Shown here in pieces: positions 9,758 to 18,561 of a stretch of 64,000 bases of DNA. Source of the stretch: CAWVSB01 sp046710535 (GTDB lineage: Bacteria > Pseudomonadota > Gammaproteobacteria > Pseudomonadales > CAWVSB01). The position numbers and the translations under genes were made by a program. The DNA is taken from the NCBI GenBank assembly GCA_046710535.1, contig JBKEHH010000007.1, positions 62,001 to 126,000 of the forward strand. The letters are read 5' to 3'. Each line of letters begins with the position of its first letter. Position 1 is the stretch's first letter. The notes beneath the pieces were generated by a model, which did no database searches, was not told the DNA's origin, and worked only from the letters and a program-made list of their open reading frames with translations.

Positions 9758-10666
9758 ATGACGCTATTAAACTTGCTACGCCCATTAGGGCTGTCGTTGG
9801 CATTTTTGCTAACTACGCTGCTGACAGTTAATGCTAACAGCGCACATCATGAAGACTCGCCTAGATTCAGTATTACACCTGTTACAGACAACTTATCAAT
9901 GCTACAAGGTAGAGGCGGTAATTTAGCGCTGTTAACCGGCGACCAAGGTCTGCTGTTAGTCGATAACGACTACCAAGACATGTCTGTTGCCTTAGAAGCT
10001 GCTTTAGCGGGTTACGGTGGGGCTGACAAGCTTACCTATATTATTAATACTCATTGGCATGGTGATCACACTGGAGGCAACTTAGCACTGGGGCAATATG
10101 CCAATATTGTTGCTCACGACAATGTGCGTAAGCGCCTGTTAAACGCCCAAGAAATCAAGTTGTTTAAGATGAAGTCTGACCCTTATCCAGAGATTGCGGT
10201 TCCTTCCATCACTTATGAAAAAGCTATGTCTTTGCATATTAATGGCGAAGAAGTCGAGCTGGTACATTTTGCCGGTGGTCATACCGACGGCGACTCCATA
10301 GTGTTTTTCAAAAGTGCCAATGTAGTCCATACCGGTGATCATTTCTTTAACGGTTTTTTCCCATTTGTCGATGTCGACAGTGGCGGCAATGTTTTGGTGC
10401 TGGCAGAAAATGTTAAGTTGCTGCTTGGCATGATTGATGACAATACTAAGATAATTCCTGGCCATGGACCGTTGGCTAACAAAGCCGATTTGATGGCGTT
10501 TGCACAAATGCTGGAAGGCACGGCGGCTGAGGTCAAGGCCATGAAAGATAAGGGTTTGAGTTTAGCTAAAATCCAGCAGCAGGGTTTAAGTGACAACTGG
10601 CAGTCGTGGACTGATGGTTTTTTAACTACTGATGTTTGGATCTCGATCGTCTACAACAGTTTGTAA
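9758..10666 (+). CDS. Secreted MBL-fold (metallo-beta-lactamase superfamily) hydrolase
   Basis: 302 residues; strong ribosome site GGAG before ATG 9758. A signal peptide (LGLSLAFLLTTLLTV) sends it to the periplasm. The metal motif HWHGDHTGGN (HxHxDH), the further ligands in FAGGHTDGDS and VHTGDHFFNG and the C-terminal PGHGPLA give a full dinuclear zinc site. The family covers lactonases, sulfatases and B3-like beta-lactamases; nothing here distinguishes a substrate. Followed by a strong bidirectional terminator. Confidence 0.88.
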   Translation: MTLLNLLRPLGLSLAFLLTTLLTVNANSAHHEDSPRFSITPVTDNLSMLQGRGGNLALLTGDQGLLLVDNDYQDMSVALEAALAGYGGADKLTYIINTHWHGDHTGGNLALGQYANIVAHDNVRKRLLNAQEIKLFKMKSDPYPEIAVPSITYEKAMSLHINGEEVELVHFAGGHTDGDSIVFFKSANVVHTGDHFFNGFFPFVDVDSGGNVLVLAENVKLLLGMIDDNTKIIPGHGPLANKADLMAFAQMLEGTAAEVKAMKDKGLSLAKIQQQGLSDNWQSWTDGFLTTDVWISIVYNSL

Positions 10667-10683
10667 ACTAGCTGAGTTAAAGC

Positions 10684-10713
10684 AAGGCTTAAGGATATCC
10701 TTAAGCCTTTTTT
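10684..10713. terminator. Rho-independent terminator, bidirectional
   Basis: Perfect 13-bp arms (AAGGCTTAAGGAT / ATCCTTAAGCCTT) followed by six T on the plus strand and preceded by A-rich sequence, between the convergent MBL-fold and P450 genes. Confidence 0.85.
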
Positions 10714-10718
10714 ATTGT

Positions 10719-11945
10719 TTACTTACAATTAGTTCTTAAAATCAGTGATTCAAAAGTAATTGAGTTGTGGTCGGTCATATCTCGCTTGGGTTCTTCGGCT
10801 AGCTCAATATTAGGAAAGCGTCTATGCAGTTCACCCAGGGTTAAATAAAGCTGACGTTTAGCTAAGGCAGCACCGATACAGAAGCGGGGGCCGTAACCAA
10901 ATAACAAATCAGGGTTAAATTTTCTGGTGACATCAAACTTTTCAGGCTCAGGAAATATATCAGGGTTTTGACGATCTAAATGCGGCATCAGCAACACCAT
11001 TTGACCTTTGCGAACCTTGGTCCCCAAAATATCCATATCTTCTGGCGCATAACGAGCAAAGCCCATCTTTGAGATAACCCCCCAACGCTGTACTTCTGCA
11101 AATGCATTATGAAAGGCATCGGGAGTCGACAATGCTTGGTCAATTTGATCTTTATTTTTCATAAAGGCAAAAGTAATCCACTGCTGGAATACTAAGGTGG
11201 TATCAGCGCCTGCGCCTATTAACGCAAGGATTAGGCAGATAACATCCCACTCTTCAAAATTTTCATTTTCGGCTTCTATTTTTAATAGCACGCTCAAAAA
11301 GTCATCTTCTTCTGGCGCTAGTCTGCGCTCAGCGATTACTTCTTGCAAAATATCAATAGCTTTATTGCTTAGCTCTATAGCTTTTGCTCGTTGTTCTTCC
11401 GGAATGGTTGGATTCCATGTTTCAGTAAACTTGATAATAACGGGCTTAATGTCGTCCCAGTATTTTTCCGGGATACCGATCATTTTAGTGACTGAGATAA
11501 ACGGAATATGCTTAGCGATTTCCGTCACATAATCGAAAGTTTCAGGTTCACCCAAATTATCAAATAATTTAATTACCTCGGGCTCTATACTGCGTTGAAT
11601 TTGGTCGACGACGTTGCGCGAAAAAGCTGGCGAGGTGATTTTTCGAATGAGGCGATGATGGTCATGATCGGCCAGCAAACTATGTCCGATTAGCGCTTTT
11701 TCAAAATTCCCCCATTCGGCTTCGGGTGGGCGTGGCGGGGCAAATTCCCAATCAAAAAAGTCTGACGATAAATATTCTTTTTTCCAGCAATCCATAATGT
11801 CTGGAGTTTGCGTCATTATCCAAGCTTGCCATGGTTCATACCATACCAAATCACCGCGTGCAGCTAATGCCAGGCATTGTGGGCCTGGGTCATAACAGTA
11901 CTCCTCAGAGTTCGGATTAAAGATTTCGGCGATATCTACTGTCAT
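10719..11945 (-). CDS. Cytochrome P450
   Basis: 408 residues, the length of a soluble bacterial P450. The haem-binding loop FGYGPRFCIGAALAKRQL carries the Cys ligand, the I-helix has LIGAGADTTLVFQQ with the acid-Thr pair for oxygen activation, and AEVQRW gives the ExxR of helix K. No membrane anchor. The electron donor ferredoxin and its reductase are not next to it. Bacterial relatives hydroxylate fatty acids, terpenes or steroids; substrate not predictable here. Convergent with the MBL gene. Confidence 0.93.
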   Translation of the reverse strand: MTVDIAEIFNPNSEEYCYDPGPQCLALAARGDLVWYEPWQAWIMTQTPDIMDCWKKEYLSSDFFDWEFAPPRPPEAEWGNFEKALIGHSLLADHDHHRLIRKITSPAFSRNVVDQIQRSIEPEVIKLFDNLGEPETFDYVTEIAKHIPFISVTKMIGIPEKYWDDIKPVIIKFTETWNPTIPEEQRAKAIELSNKAIDILQEVIAERRLAPEEDDFLSVLLKIEAENENFEEWDVICLILALIGAGADTTLVFQQWITFAFMKNKDQIDQALSTPDAFHNAFAEVQRWGVISKMGFARYAPEDMDILGTKVRKGQMVLLMPHLDRQNPDIFPEPEKFDVTRKFNPDLLFGYGPRFCIGAALAKRQLYLTLGELHRRFPNIELAEEPKRDMTDHNSITFESLILRTNCK

Positions 11946-12026
11946 GGTCTGTCTCTACATATGTGGTTATATATAAAGCTATTATGAAGACTAATAGGGT
12001 ATTAATAACAGTGAACGTGCTGTAAT

Positions 12027-13757
12027 TTATTGAGGATCAGTGGTGCGGCGGCCTTCATAGCCTTCTTCGCCTCCACCGACGTACATTTGAATCCTATTGC
12101 CGCCGTTTTTTATCGCCCGATACATCGCTTGATCGGCCGATTCTAGCAGCTGATTATGATCAGTTATTCGATTGCTTCTGTCGTTGTTGTTATAGCATGC
12201 GATACCAATACTGAGAGTTGTCGTAGAGTTGTCTTTAATAGATATACGTATTCTCTCAGCGATTATCTTCGCACTTTCTGCTGGGGTGTTAGGTAGTATT
12301 ACGGCTAATTCATCCTGATTGAATCTTGCAGCAACATGAGTTTTCCTCAAAATTTTTTCGATTCGGTAGGCGACATTTTTCATCAGTCGATTGTTGCCAA
12401 AGCCAGAAGATGATTGAGCGGGGTCGCTTAGCTGGTCAATATTTATTAGTAATAAACACAAGCTATGTTGTTGATGAAATGCGATTTCAAATTCAGTTTC
12501 CATCCGTTCAAAAAAATAGACACGGTTAAATAGCTGGGTGATAGGGTCGATATATTTGTAACGATTATCCTGTTGAACGTTAATGCTGAGTGTTAATGAA
12601 AATAGTATTAGCCCTATTAACAACGCAATCGGGAATGCCTCTCGCGTAAAGACAGTATTATCAATAATTCCCTCATTACGAAGTGCACCAATTAAAAAAC
12701 CGATGATAATTACACTCATTGCAGCGACATAAAATTTGGCAGATTTTTCGCCTGAGGATAGGGCTATGCCGCCTAGTGCTAGGAGATACAGCATGCATAG
12801 CAATGAAGCTAGCCAACTAATAAGTAACAATACACCATGGTCTAATATAGGAATTATCAATATTAGTAGCACAACGGCCCAAATTAAATAACGGGCTATA
12901 TTGTCGGCTGCAGGCGCAATAAAGTTTAATGATAATATTCTGCGAGAGAACTGTATCCAGAATATCTGGGTCAAAAATATGCCCAATAATAAAATATTAT
13001 TAGCAGTATCAGGGTTATTTGGCCAAATATATTTGAAACTCAAACCAGAGGTAACTAATGTGCACAGTCCAGTGCTAACTAGATAACAAAGATAGTAGCC
13101 AGTGACTGAGCTAGGTGTACCCCAAAGACGAAACAAGTTATAAATCAATAAGGTGAAAATTCCACCAAAGAAAAGGCCTGAAAAAGTTTTAATTTCACTA
13201 ATTTTATGCAGTAAAGAAGGCTCATTGTTGATGCCAAAATCAATGACGGTTTGACCTTTGGTCGCCACTCTAAATAATAGTGTTTTACTACTATTTGCGG
13301 CAAGATCTAATGGAAAAATAGGTTGAATGAAGTCCAGTGGGCGTTGTTTGAAAGCAATGCGATCACCGCTAGTCAATCGGTCCCAGTTGATGTCACTAGA
13401 ACTATAAAAATCGATGTAGTCGGCAGTACTATCATCATGTCTAATAAAATAACGCCGCTGGCTATCACTGCTATTTTTAACAGTGGCTCTTAACCAAATC
13501 GCCGATTCTGTAAAGCCTAGGCTAGGCTGTGCTGGTGCGGGTCTAAATTCGCTACTAATGTTCGGGCTGATAACGTCATGAACGTTTAGCTTATTAGTCT
13601 TATCCACATACATGGTAAAATAATTCAGTAGCGATATTTCATCAATAATAGTCTCGCCATCCAGTGCATTATTGGCGTGGGCCTGACTCACCATCGCTAA
13701 TATAATTAGCGCTGTAGCTGCTAGTGTTCGAGAGATTGTTTTTTCTATTAAAGTCAT
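12027..13757 (-). CDS. 7TM-DISM receptor with a degenerate GGDEF domain
   Basis: 576 residues. A signal peptide (1-29) leads into a periplasmic 7TMR-DISM extracellular domain (about 35-180, with ESAIWLRATVKNSS), seven predicted membrane helices (about 190-395) and a C-terminal GGDEF-type domain (about 410-565, starting YIDPITQLFNRVYFFERM and including LSIGIACYN). The catalytic loop reads ARFNQDELAVILP, so the GG of GGDEF is replaced by Asn-Gln. Active cyclases need those glycines for GTP binding, so this is probably a catalytically weak or dead c-di-GMP-related receptor (inference). Divergent from the downstream ABC transporter. Confidence 0.87.
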   Translation of the reverse strand: MTLIEKTISRTLAATALIILAMVSQAHANNALDGETIIDEISLLNYFTMYVDKTNKLNVHDVISPNISSEFRPAPAQPSLGFTESAIWLRATVKNSSDSQRRYFIRHDDSTADYIDFYSSSDINWDRLTSGDRIAFKQRPLDFIQPIFPLDLAANSSKTLLFRVATKGQTVIDFGINNEPSLLHKISEIKTFSGLFFGGIFTLLIYNLFRLWGTPSSVTGYYLCYLVSTGLCTLVTSGLSFKYIWPNNPDTANNILLLGIFLTQIFWIQFSRRILSLNFIAPAADNIARYLIWAVVLLILIIPILDHGVLLLISWLASLLCMLYLLALGGIALSSGEKSAKFYVAAMSVIIIGFLIGALRNEGIIDNTVFTREAFPIALLIGLILFSLTLSINVQQDNRYKYIDPITQLFNRVYFFERMETEFEIAFHQQHSLCLLLINIDQLSDPAQSSSGFGNNRLMKNVAYRIEKILRKTHVAARFNQDELAVILPNTPAESAKIIAERIRISIKDNSTTTLSIGIACYNNNDRSNRITDHNQLLESADQAMYRAIKNGGNRIQMYVGGGEEGYEGRRTTDPQ

Positions 13758-13867
13758 AAACTATTGGATTTCATTATAATCAATCATCTAAGCTTATAGC
13801 AGCTAGCGTATAAGTTGTATTTAAATAATTCCTTAACATTTGTCGGTATAATAATCGGCTTATTGGT

Positions 13868-15706
13868 ATGAGTAATAACATGTTTAAGTTCTTTGAAAAT
13901 TTAGTCGACCCGTTTCCGCTAAAGCACCCTGAGCAACCCCCGTTAGGCTTGTTTAAATTCTGCCGTTACTATACCAAAGGTTTAGAGCCTTATCTGATTG
14001 CAATGGCAGTACTAACTGTTATTACAGCAGTAGGTGAGGCTATGTTATATGCGGTGTTAGGGCAGGTGGTAGATTGGCTAGCCAGTCAAAGTCCAGAACA
14101 CTTTTTTGCCGAACAATGGCCATTATTACTGGGCATTTCTCTCTATGTGTTAATTTTTATCCCGATTACTGTTTTATTGCATGCCTTAATTATTAATCAA
14201 ACACTGATGGGAAACTTTCCCATGTCAGTTCGATGGATGGCGCATCGTTATTTACTCAGTCAAAGTTTTTCTTTTTTTCAAAATGAATTTAGTGGTCGTA
14301 TTGCAACCAAGGTCATGCAAACAGCATTGGCAGTGCGCGATTCGGTAATGAAGATATTAGATGTGATGTTATTTGTAGTCGTCTATATGGTGACTACGGT
14401 GCTATTGGTTGCCAGCTCAGATTGGCGCTTAAGTGTGCCAATAATTATTTGGCTAGTGCTATACATATCAATATTGCGATACTTTGTTCCTAGACTGCGA
14501 GATATATCTACTCTGCAAGCAGACTCACGCTCGTTAATGACCGGGCGTATTGTTGATAGCTATACCAATATAGTTACCCTCAAATTGTTTTCTCGGATAA
14601 ATCGCGAGTCAGAGTATGTAAAAGAAGGGATGACTGGGTTTTTACAAACCGTACATCCACAGATGCGCTTAGCCACCATGCTGGAGTTTTGTGTGTGGAT
14701 TTTGAATATGTCATTGATATTCTTTACTGGCTTGCTGGGCATTTTACTCTGGCAAAATTCAGCGATAACTCCCGGTGCTATTGCTATTGCTATGGCTATA
14801 GCGATTAGGCTTGCGGGCATGTCTCACTGGATTATGTGGGAGGTAAGTAACTTATTCGAAAATATCGGCACCGTACAAGATGGTATGAATACCTTGTCAC
14901 TCTCTCAATCGATTACTGATAAGCCTGATGCTAAACCACTACAAGTTAGCCATGGTGAGATTAATTTTGACCAGGTAGATTTTGCCTATGGTAATAGTGA
15001 CTTGGTGTTCGAAGATTTGTCAGTAGTGATCAAAGCTAGTGAAAAAATTGGTATTGTTGGGCGCCCAGGTGCGGGTAAATCCACCTTAGTTAATGTTCTG
15101 TTACGGTTTTATGATGTGCAAAGTGGTTGCGTTTTAATTGACGGTCAAGATATTCGTGATGTTAGCCAGCAAAGTTTACGAGCTAATATTGCCATGGTGA
15201 CTCAAGACACCTCACTGCTATTTCGCAGCGTACGTGAAAACATTATGTTCGGTAGGCCTGAAGCCACTGAAGCAGAAATGATTGCGTGTGCTAAGCAAGC
15301 GAAAGCCTATGAGTTTATTCAAACTTTAACTGATATTAATGGCCGTAAAGGCTTTGATGCGCATGTTGGCGAGCGCGGGGTCAATCTGTCTGGTGGCCAG
15401 CGTCAACGTATCGCTATTGCCCGTGTGCTGCTTAAAAATGCCCCAATATTGGTTTTAGACGAGGCAACTTCGGCGCTGGATTCAGAAGTAGAAGTGTTAA
15501 TACAGCAAAGCTTATATGAGTTGATGGAAGGTAAAACAGTTATCGCTATTGCCCACCGGTTATCAACCATTGCTGCTATGGACAGGCTGCTGGTATTTGA
15601 TGAAGGTAAAATTGTAGAGCAGGGTAGCCATCAACAGCTGCTGCTTAACAACGGCTTGTATGCCCAGTTGTGGCAGCATCAGTCAGGTGGTTTTCTTGGC
15701 GAGTAG
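13868..15706 (+). CDS. ABC exporter half-transporter (fused membrane and ATPase domains)
   Basis: 612 residues. An N-terminal six-helix transmembrane domain (about 30-320) is followed by a nucleotide-binding domain with Walker A GRPGAGKST, signature LSGGQRQRIAIA and Walker B ILVLDEATSALDSE, plus the switch His in IAIAHRLST. Works as a homodimer or heterodimer exporting lipids, peptides or drugs. ATG 13868 and a second ATG four codons on are both possible. No accessory genes adjacent, so cargo is unknown. Confidence 0.92.
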   Translation: MSNNMFKFFENLVDPFPLKHPEQPPLGLFKFCRYYTKGLEPYLIAMAVLTVITAVGEAMLYAVLGQVVDWLASQSPEHFFAEQWPLLLGISLYVLIFIPITVLLHALIINQTLMGNFPMSVRWMAHRYLLSQSFSFFQNEFSGRIATKVMQTALAVRDSVMKILDVMLFVVVYMVTTVLLVASSDWRLSVPIIIWLVLYISILRYFVPRLRDISTLQADSRSLMTGRIVDSYTNIVTLKLFSRINRESEYVKEGMTGFLQTVHPQMRLATMLEFCVWILNMSLIFFTGLLGILLWQNSAITPGAIAIAMAIAIRLAGMSHWIMWEVSNLFENIGTVQDGMNTLSLSQSITDKPDAKPLQVSHGEINFDQVDFAYGNSDLVFEDLSVVIKASEKIGIVGRPGAGKSTLVNVLLRFYDVQSGCVLIDGQDIRDVSQQSLRANIAMVTQDTSLLFRSVRENIMFGRPEATEAEMIACAKQAKAYEFIQTLTDINGRKGFDAHVGERGVNLSGGQRQRIAIARVLLKNAPILVLDEATSALDSEVEVLIQQSLYELMEGKTVIAIAHRLSTIAAMDRLLVFDEGKIVEQGSHQQLLLNNGLYAQLWQHQSGGFLGE

Positions 15707-15789
15707 AAAAGCTATTACTTTGCAGATAGTGGCACGACAGTTTTGGGCTGCTACATTTGTGTTCAAATATTTATCCTAAAGAGCTAGTT

Positions 15790-16590
15790 ATGTCGCAAAC
15801 AAAATTTGATCAAGATACAGCCATAAGCCAAGTTAGTGAATTGGTGTGGCAAGCCGAGCTCGATGCTGGTTGGTGTGTTGGGCCGGTACCAAACGGCGGT
15901 TATGTTCTTGCAATTGGTGCCAGAGTATTGAGTGCCGCATTGCCCCATAAAGATCCTCTGACAACCAGTGCTTACTATTTTGCACCCACTCATGCCGGGC
16001 CAATTAAATGTCAGATGGAAGTTATTAAGCAGAGCGGCTCTACCGCATTCGGTATGGTACGTATGTATCAAGATGATGAGTTAAAAGTACAAATAACCGC
16101 TTCGTTTACGACTCTTGCTCAAATGAGAGGTGAAAGTCTACAGCTCGACCCCGCTCCGCCAGTGGCAAAATTAGTAGATTGTGTAAGAGTGCCATCGGCT
16201 GATTTTATCCAGATTGGCAAGCAAACCATCCAAATGATTGAGCCCGGTATGGAGCAAGCGTTTGTAGGTAAACCCACCGGTGAAGGCGAGTTTGCTGGTT
16301 GGGTCAGCTTACCCGATACAGACGAAGCTGATTTGTTTGCCTTACTAATGTTTAGTGATGCCATGCCACCACCGGTATTTAATATTTTTGGTGCTTTAGC
16401 ATAGGTGCCAACCATAGAATTAAATGTTCAAATTAGAGCTATGCCAGCGCCTGGGCCAATCCAGTTTAAATTCAGTAGTCGTAATTTAACCAACGGTCTA
16501 ACTGAAGAAAACGGTTGGTTATGGGATAGCACCGGTAAGCTAGTGGCGATGAGCCGACAAACAGCAAAATTTAGAGTTGCCAAACAATAG
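15790..16590 (+). pseudogene. Acyl-CoA thioesterase family protein (TesB-like), in-frame TAG
   Basis: The N-terminal hotdog half includes GPVPNGGYVLAIGARVLSA and the second half VPTIELNVQIRAMP with GWLWDSTGKLVAMSRQ, a classic ending for thioesterases with two hotdog repeats. The frame is interrupted by TAG at 16402-16404 exactly where the family normally has Trp (FGALA-stop-VPTIELN), then continues in the same frame to 16590. One TGG-to-TAG change explains it. ATG 15790, with AAAGAG upstream, is preferred over the TTG at 15757. If read through, a 266-codon protein results. Confidence 0.78.
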
Positions 16591-16665
16591 TATGGAACCA
16601 ATTAACAAACGATCAATCCTAGGTAAAGATAATTAAATAGCTAAAGATAGTTAAATAGGTGATGT

Positions 16666-17247
16666 ATGAATAACATTATAAAAGTATTAGCTGTTATTAT
16701 TTCAATGTCAGCGGTGAGCTATTCTCATGCTGATAAAGCAGTCTTTGCCGGCGGCTGCTTTTGGTGCGTTGAAGCGGCTTATCAAGATGTAGACGGTGTA
16801 ACCGATGCAGTCTCTGGTTTTATTGGCGGAACATTAAAAAATCCTACATATAGCGGCAATCATAAAGGCCACTACGAGGCGGTGGAAATTACCTTTGATC
16901 CAGCAATTATTAGCTATCAACAGTTACTTGATCTGTTCTGGGTTAATGTCGATCCGTTTGATGACCGTGGTCAGTTTTGCGATAAAGGTTTTAGTTATCT
17001 TAGTGCTATATTTGTAGTAGATGAGGCTCAGCAACAGCTAGCTACTGCCAGTCGCGCCAAAGTCGTCGGGAAATTTCCCGGCCAAAGGGTTATTACACTA
17101 ATTTTACCTGCCAATAAATTTTGGCCGGTTGAAGAATATCATCAGGATTACTACTTAAAGAATCCGCTGCGCTACAAATACTACCGTTATGGTTGTGGCC
17201 GCGACGCGCGCCTTAAAGATATTTGGGGTGATGCGGCAAAACACTAG
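16666..17247 (+). CDS. msrA: Peptide-methionine (S)-S-oxide reductase, exported
   Basis: 193 residues. The GGCFWCVEAAYQ motif holds the catalytic Cys, and EEYHQDYYLKNP with the RYKYYRYGCG tail is typical of MsrA. The first 22 residues (IKVLAVIISMSAVSYSHA) form a cleavable signal peptide, so this copy repairs oxidised methionine in the periplasm. Ribosome site GGTG before ATG 16666. A small secreted protein gene follows closely (gap about 30 bp). Confidence 0.93.
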   Translation: MNNIIKVLAVIISMSAVSYSHADKAVFAGGCFWCVEAAYQDVDGVTDAVSGFIGGTLKNPTYSGNHKGHYEAVEITFDPAIISYQQLLDLFWVNVDPFDDRGQFCDKGFSYLSAIFVVDEAQQQLATASRAKVVGKFPGQRVITLILPANKFWPVEEYHQDYYLKNPLRYKYYRYGCGRDARLKDIWGDAAKH

Positions 17248-17278
17248 TGTTGTCGTTAATCAATAAATGGAGAACAAG

Positions 17279-17566
17279 ATGAAGTATTTACTATTAACCG
17301 CGCTGCTGTTGCCGCTCAATAGCTATGCCTCGGATATAGATTGCGAACAAAAAACTGCCGAGCTAGTGGCTAGCCTTGTCGCGGTCAATCTGACTAAAGG
17401 CAGTGATGACGCGATTGCCAAAGAAGCTGTTAAGTTTTGCCAATCTATAGTTAACCACACAGATAAAGTACGAGCAGAAGAGGCCAATTCGGAATTTACC
17501 GAATGGTTAATTAATGGGGAAGTTGCAGACAAGCCAGGTAATAAAAGGCTGAAGCGACTTAAGTAA
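17279..17566 (+). CDS. Small secreted protein of unknown function
   Basis: 95 residues from ATG 17279, which sits at ideal distance from GGAGAACAAG; an ATG 12 nt earlier would remove that site. Signal peptide YLLLTALLLPLNSYA, then a mature helical domain with two Cys (IDCEQKT and AVKFCQSIV) that could form one disulfide. Likely cotranscribed with msrA. I do not recognise a family. Confidence 0.65.
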   Translation: MKYLLLTALLLPLNSYASDIDCEQKTAELVASLVAVNLTKGSDDAIAKEAVKFCQSIVNHTDKVRAEEANSEFTEWLINGEVADKPGNKRLKRLK

Positions 17567-17568
17567 TT

Positions 17569-18192
17569 CTAATTGCTATATCTTGGTATTAGTAATTTAG
17601 TCGCCGTATCCAACATTGCATCAATTGCGGTTTTATCTACGTAAATCCCGTCAATAACTAAGCGACTCATACCGTGAAATGTACTCCAGCTAAGCTGAGC
17701 GATTCTTAATGGCGTGACGCCATCAGGTAGCTCAATATTTTCACAAAGGGCTGTTACTGTCTCGGTATAGCCGCGAAAACTACTGTAGGCATTTTCCTTT
17801 AGACTTTCGCTAATCTTACTCGATTTCCAAATACGACTAGAAAACATCAAGTCGTAATACTCAGAATTGTCAATTGCAAAATTGACGTAAACCCTTAGTT
17901 GCCTTTGCATGTGGCCATGTAAATCGTCAGTATCCTCTCGCTGTCTAAATAGTAAATCAAATCGTTTAAAGCCTTCCTCAGCGATAGCGCAGAGTAAATC
18001 TTGTTTATCGCCAAAATGGTGGTAGGGGGCGGTACGAGAAACTCCTGTGTTAGTGGCAAGTTTGCGCATAGACAGCGCATCTTCGCCTTCCTCACGGATA
18101 ATTTTTACTGCAGCAATAATCAATACTTCACGTAAATCACCATGATGATAGGCTTTTTTTGGATGTTTTAGCTGGCCTTTACTTGTTCTCAT
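17569..18192 (-). CDS. TetR-family transcriptional regulator
   Basis: The helix-turn-helix region ALSMRKLATNTGVSRTAPYHHF near the N-terminus is typical TetR; the C-terminal ligand domain is divergent. ATG 18192 is chosen over an upstream TTG at 18228, which would overlap the palindromic repeats described in the next entry. It is divergent from the FadH-like gene 370 bp away and probably controls itself and that gene (inference from position). Confidence 0.85.
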   Translation of the reverse strand: MRTSKGQLKHPKKAYHHGDLREVLIIAAVKIIREEGEDALSMRKLATNTGVSRTAPYHHFGDKQDLLCAIAEEGFKRFDLLFRQREDTDDLHGHMQRQLRVYVNFAIDNSEYYDLMFSSRIWKSSKISESLKENAYSSFRGYTETVTALCENIELPDGVTPLRIAQLSWSTFHGMSRLVIDGIYVDKTAIDAMLDTATKLLIPRYSN

Positions 18193-18215
18193 GGAATGGA
18201 ATGTAGCAGCCAAAC

Positions 18216-18270
18216 TTGACACCGTCAAAATTATCGACTAATTTGTTTGGTCAGAACTTGACGCCGTCTA
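18216..18270. promoter_or_regulatory. Paired TTGAC-ACC-GTCAA palindromes, candidate TetR operator
   Basis: TTGACACCGTCAA (18216-18228) is a perfect 5-bp palindrome with a 3-bp spacer; AACTTGACGCCGTC recurs with its second half slightly degraded at 18258-18270. The two copies share AACTTGACrCCGTC and are spaced 42 bp apart, four helical turns, on the upstream side of the TetR gene. Confidence 0.5.
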
Positions 18271-18561
18271 GTTGCTTGCAGTTTTTTCAAAGTTATAAAC
18301 AAATAAGCCATGGTTATTGAATAACACTATTACGTAGTAAAAAAATAAAGATAAGCAATTATTGGCCTAAACTCTGGCTCAGAGCGTAAAGTTTGGTTGA
18401 TTTGCGATATCAAAATTAAAGCGGGGTTATGCGGTTACCCATTTAATAGCATGCAAAGAATACTGAAACTAATGACAGCTGAATTGGGAAAAAACGGCTT
18501 TTTCTCCACAAAATACAATTTTCTTATATTGATTCTTAATAAATAACATAGGCATAAATTA
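18271..18561. other. Non-coding spacer upstream of the FadH-like gene
   Basis: AT-rich sequence with no convincing gene. It should hold the promoter of the downstream flavoprotein; I could not single out clear -35/-10 boxes. Confidence 0.4.
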
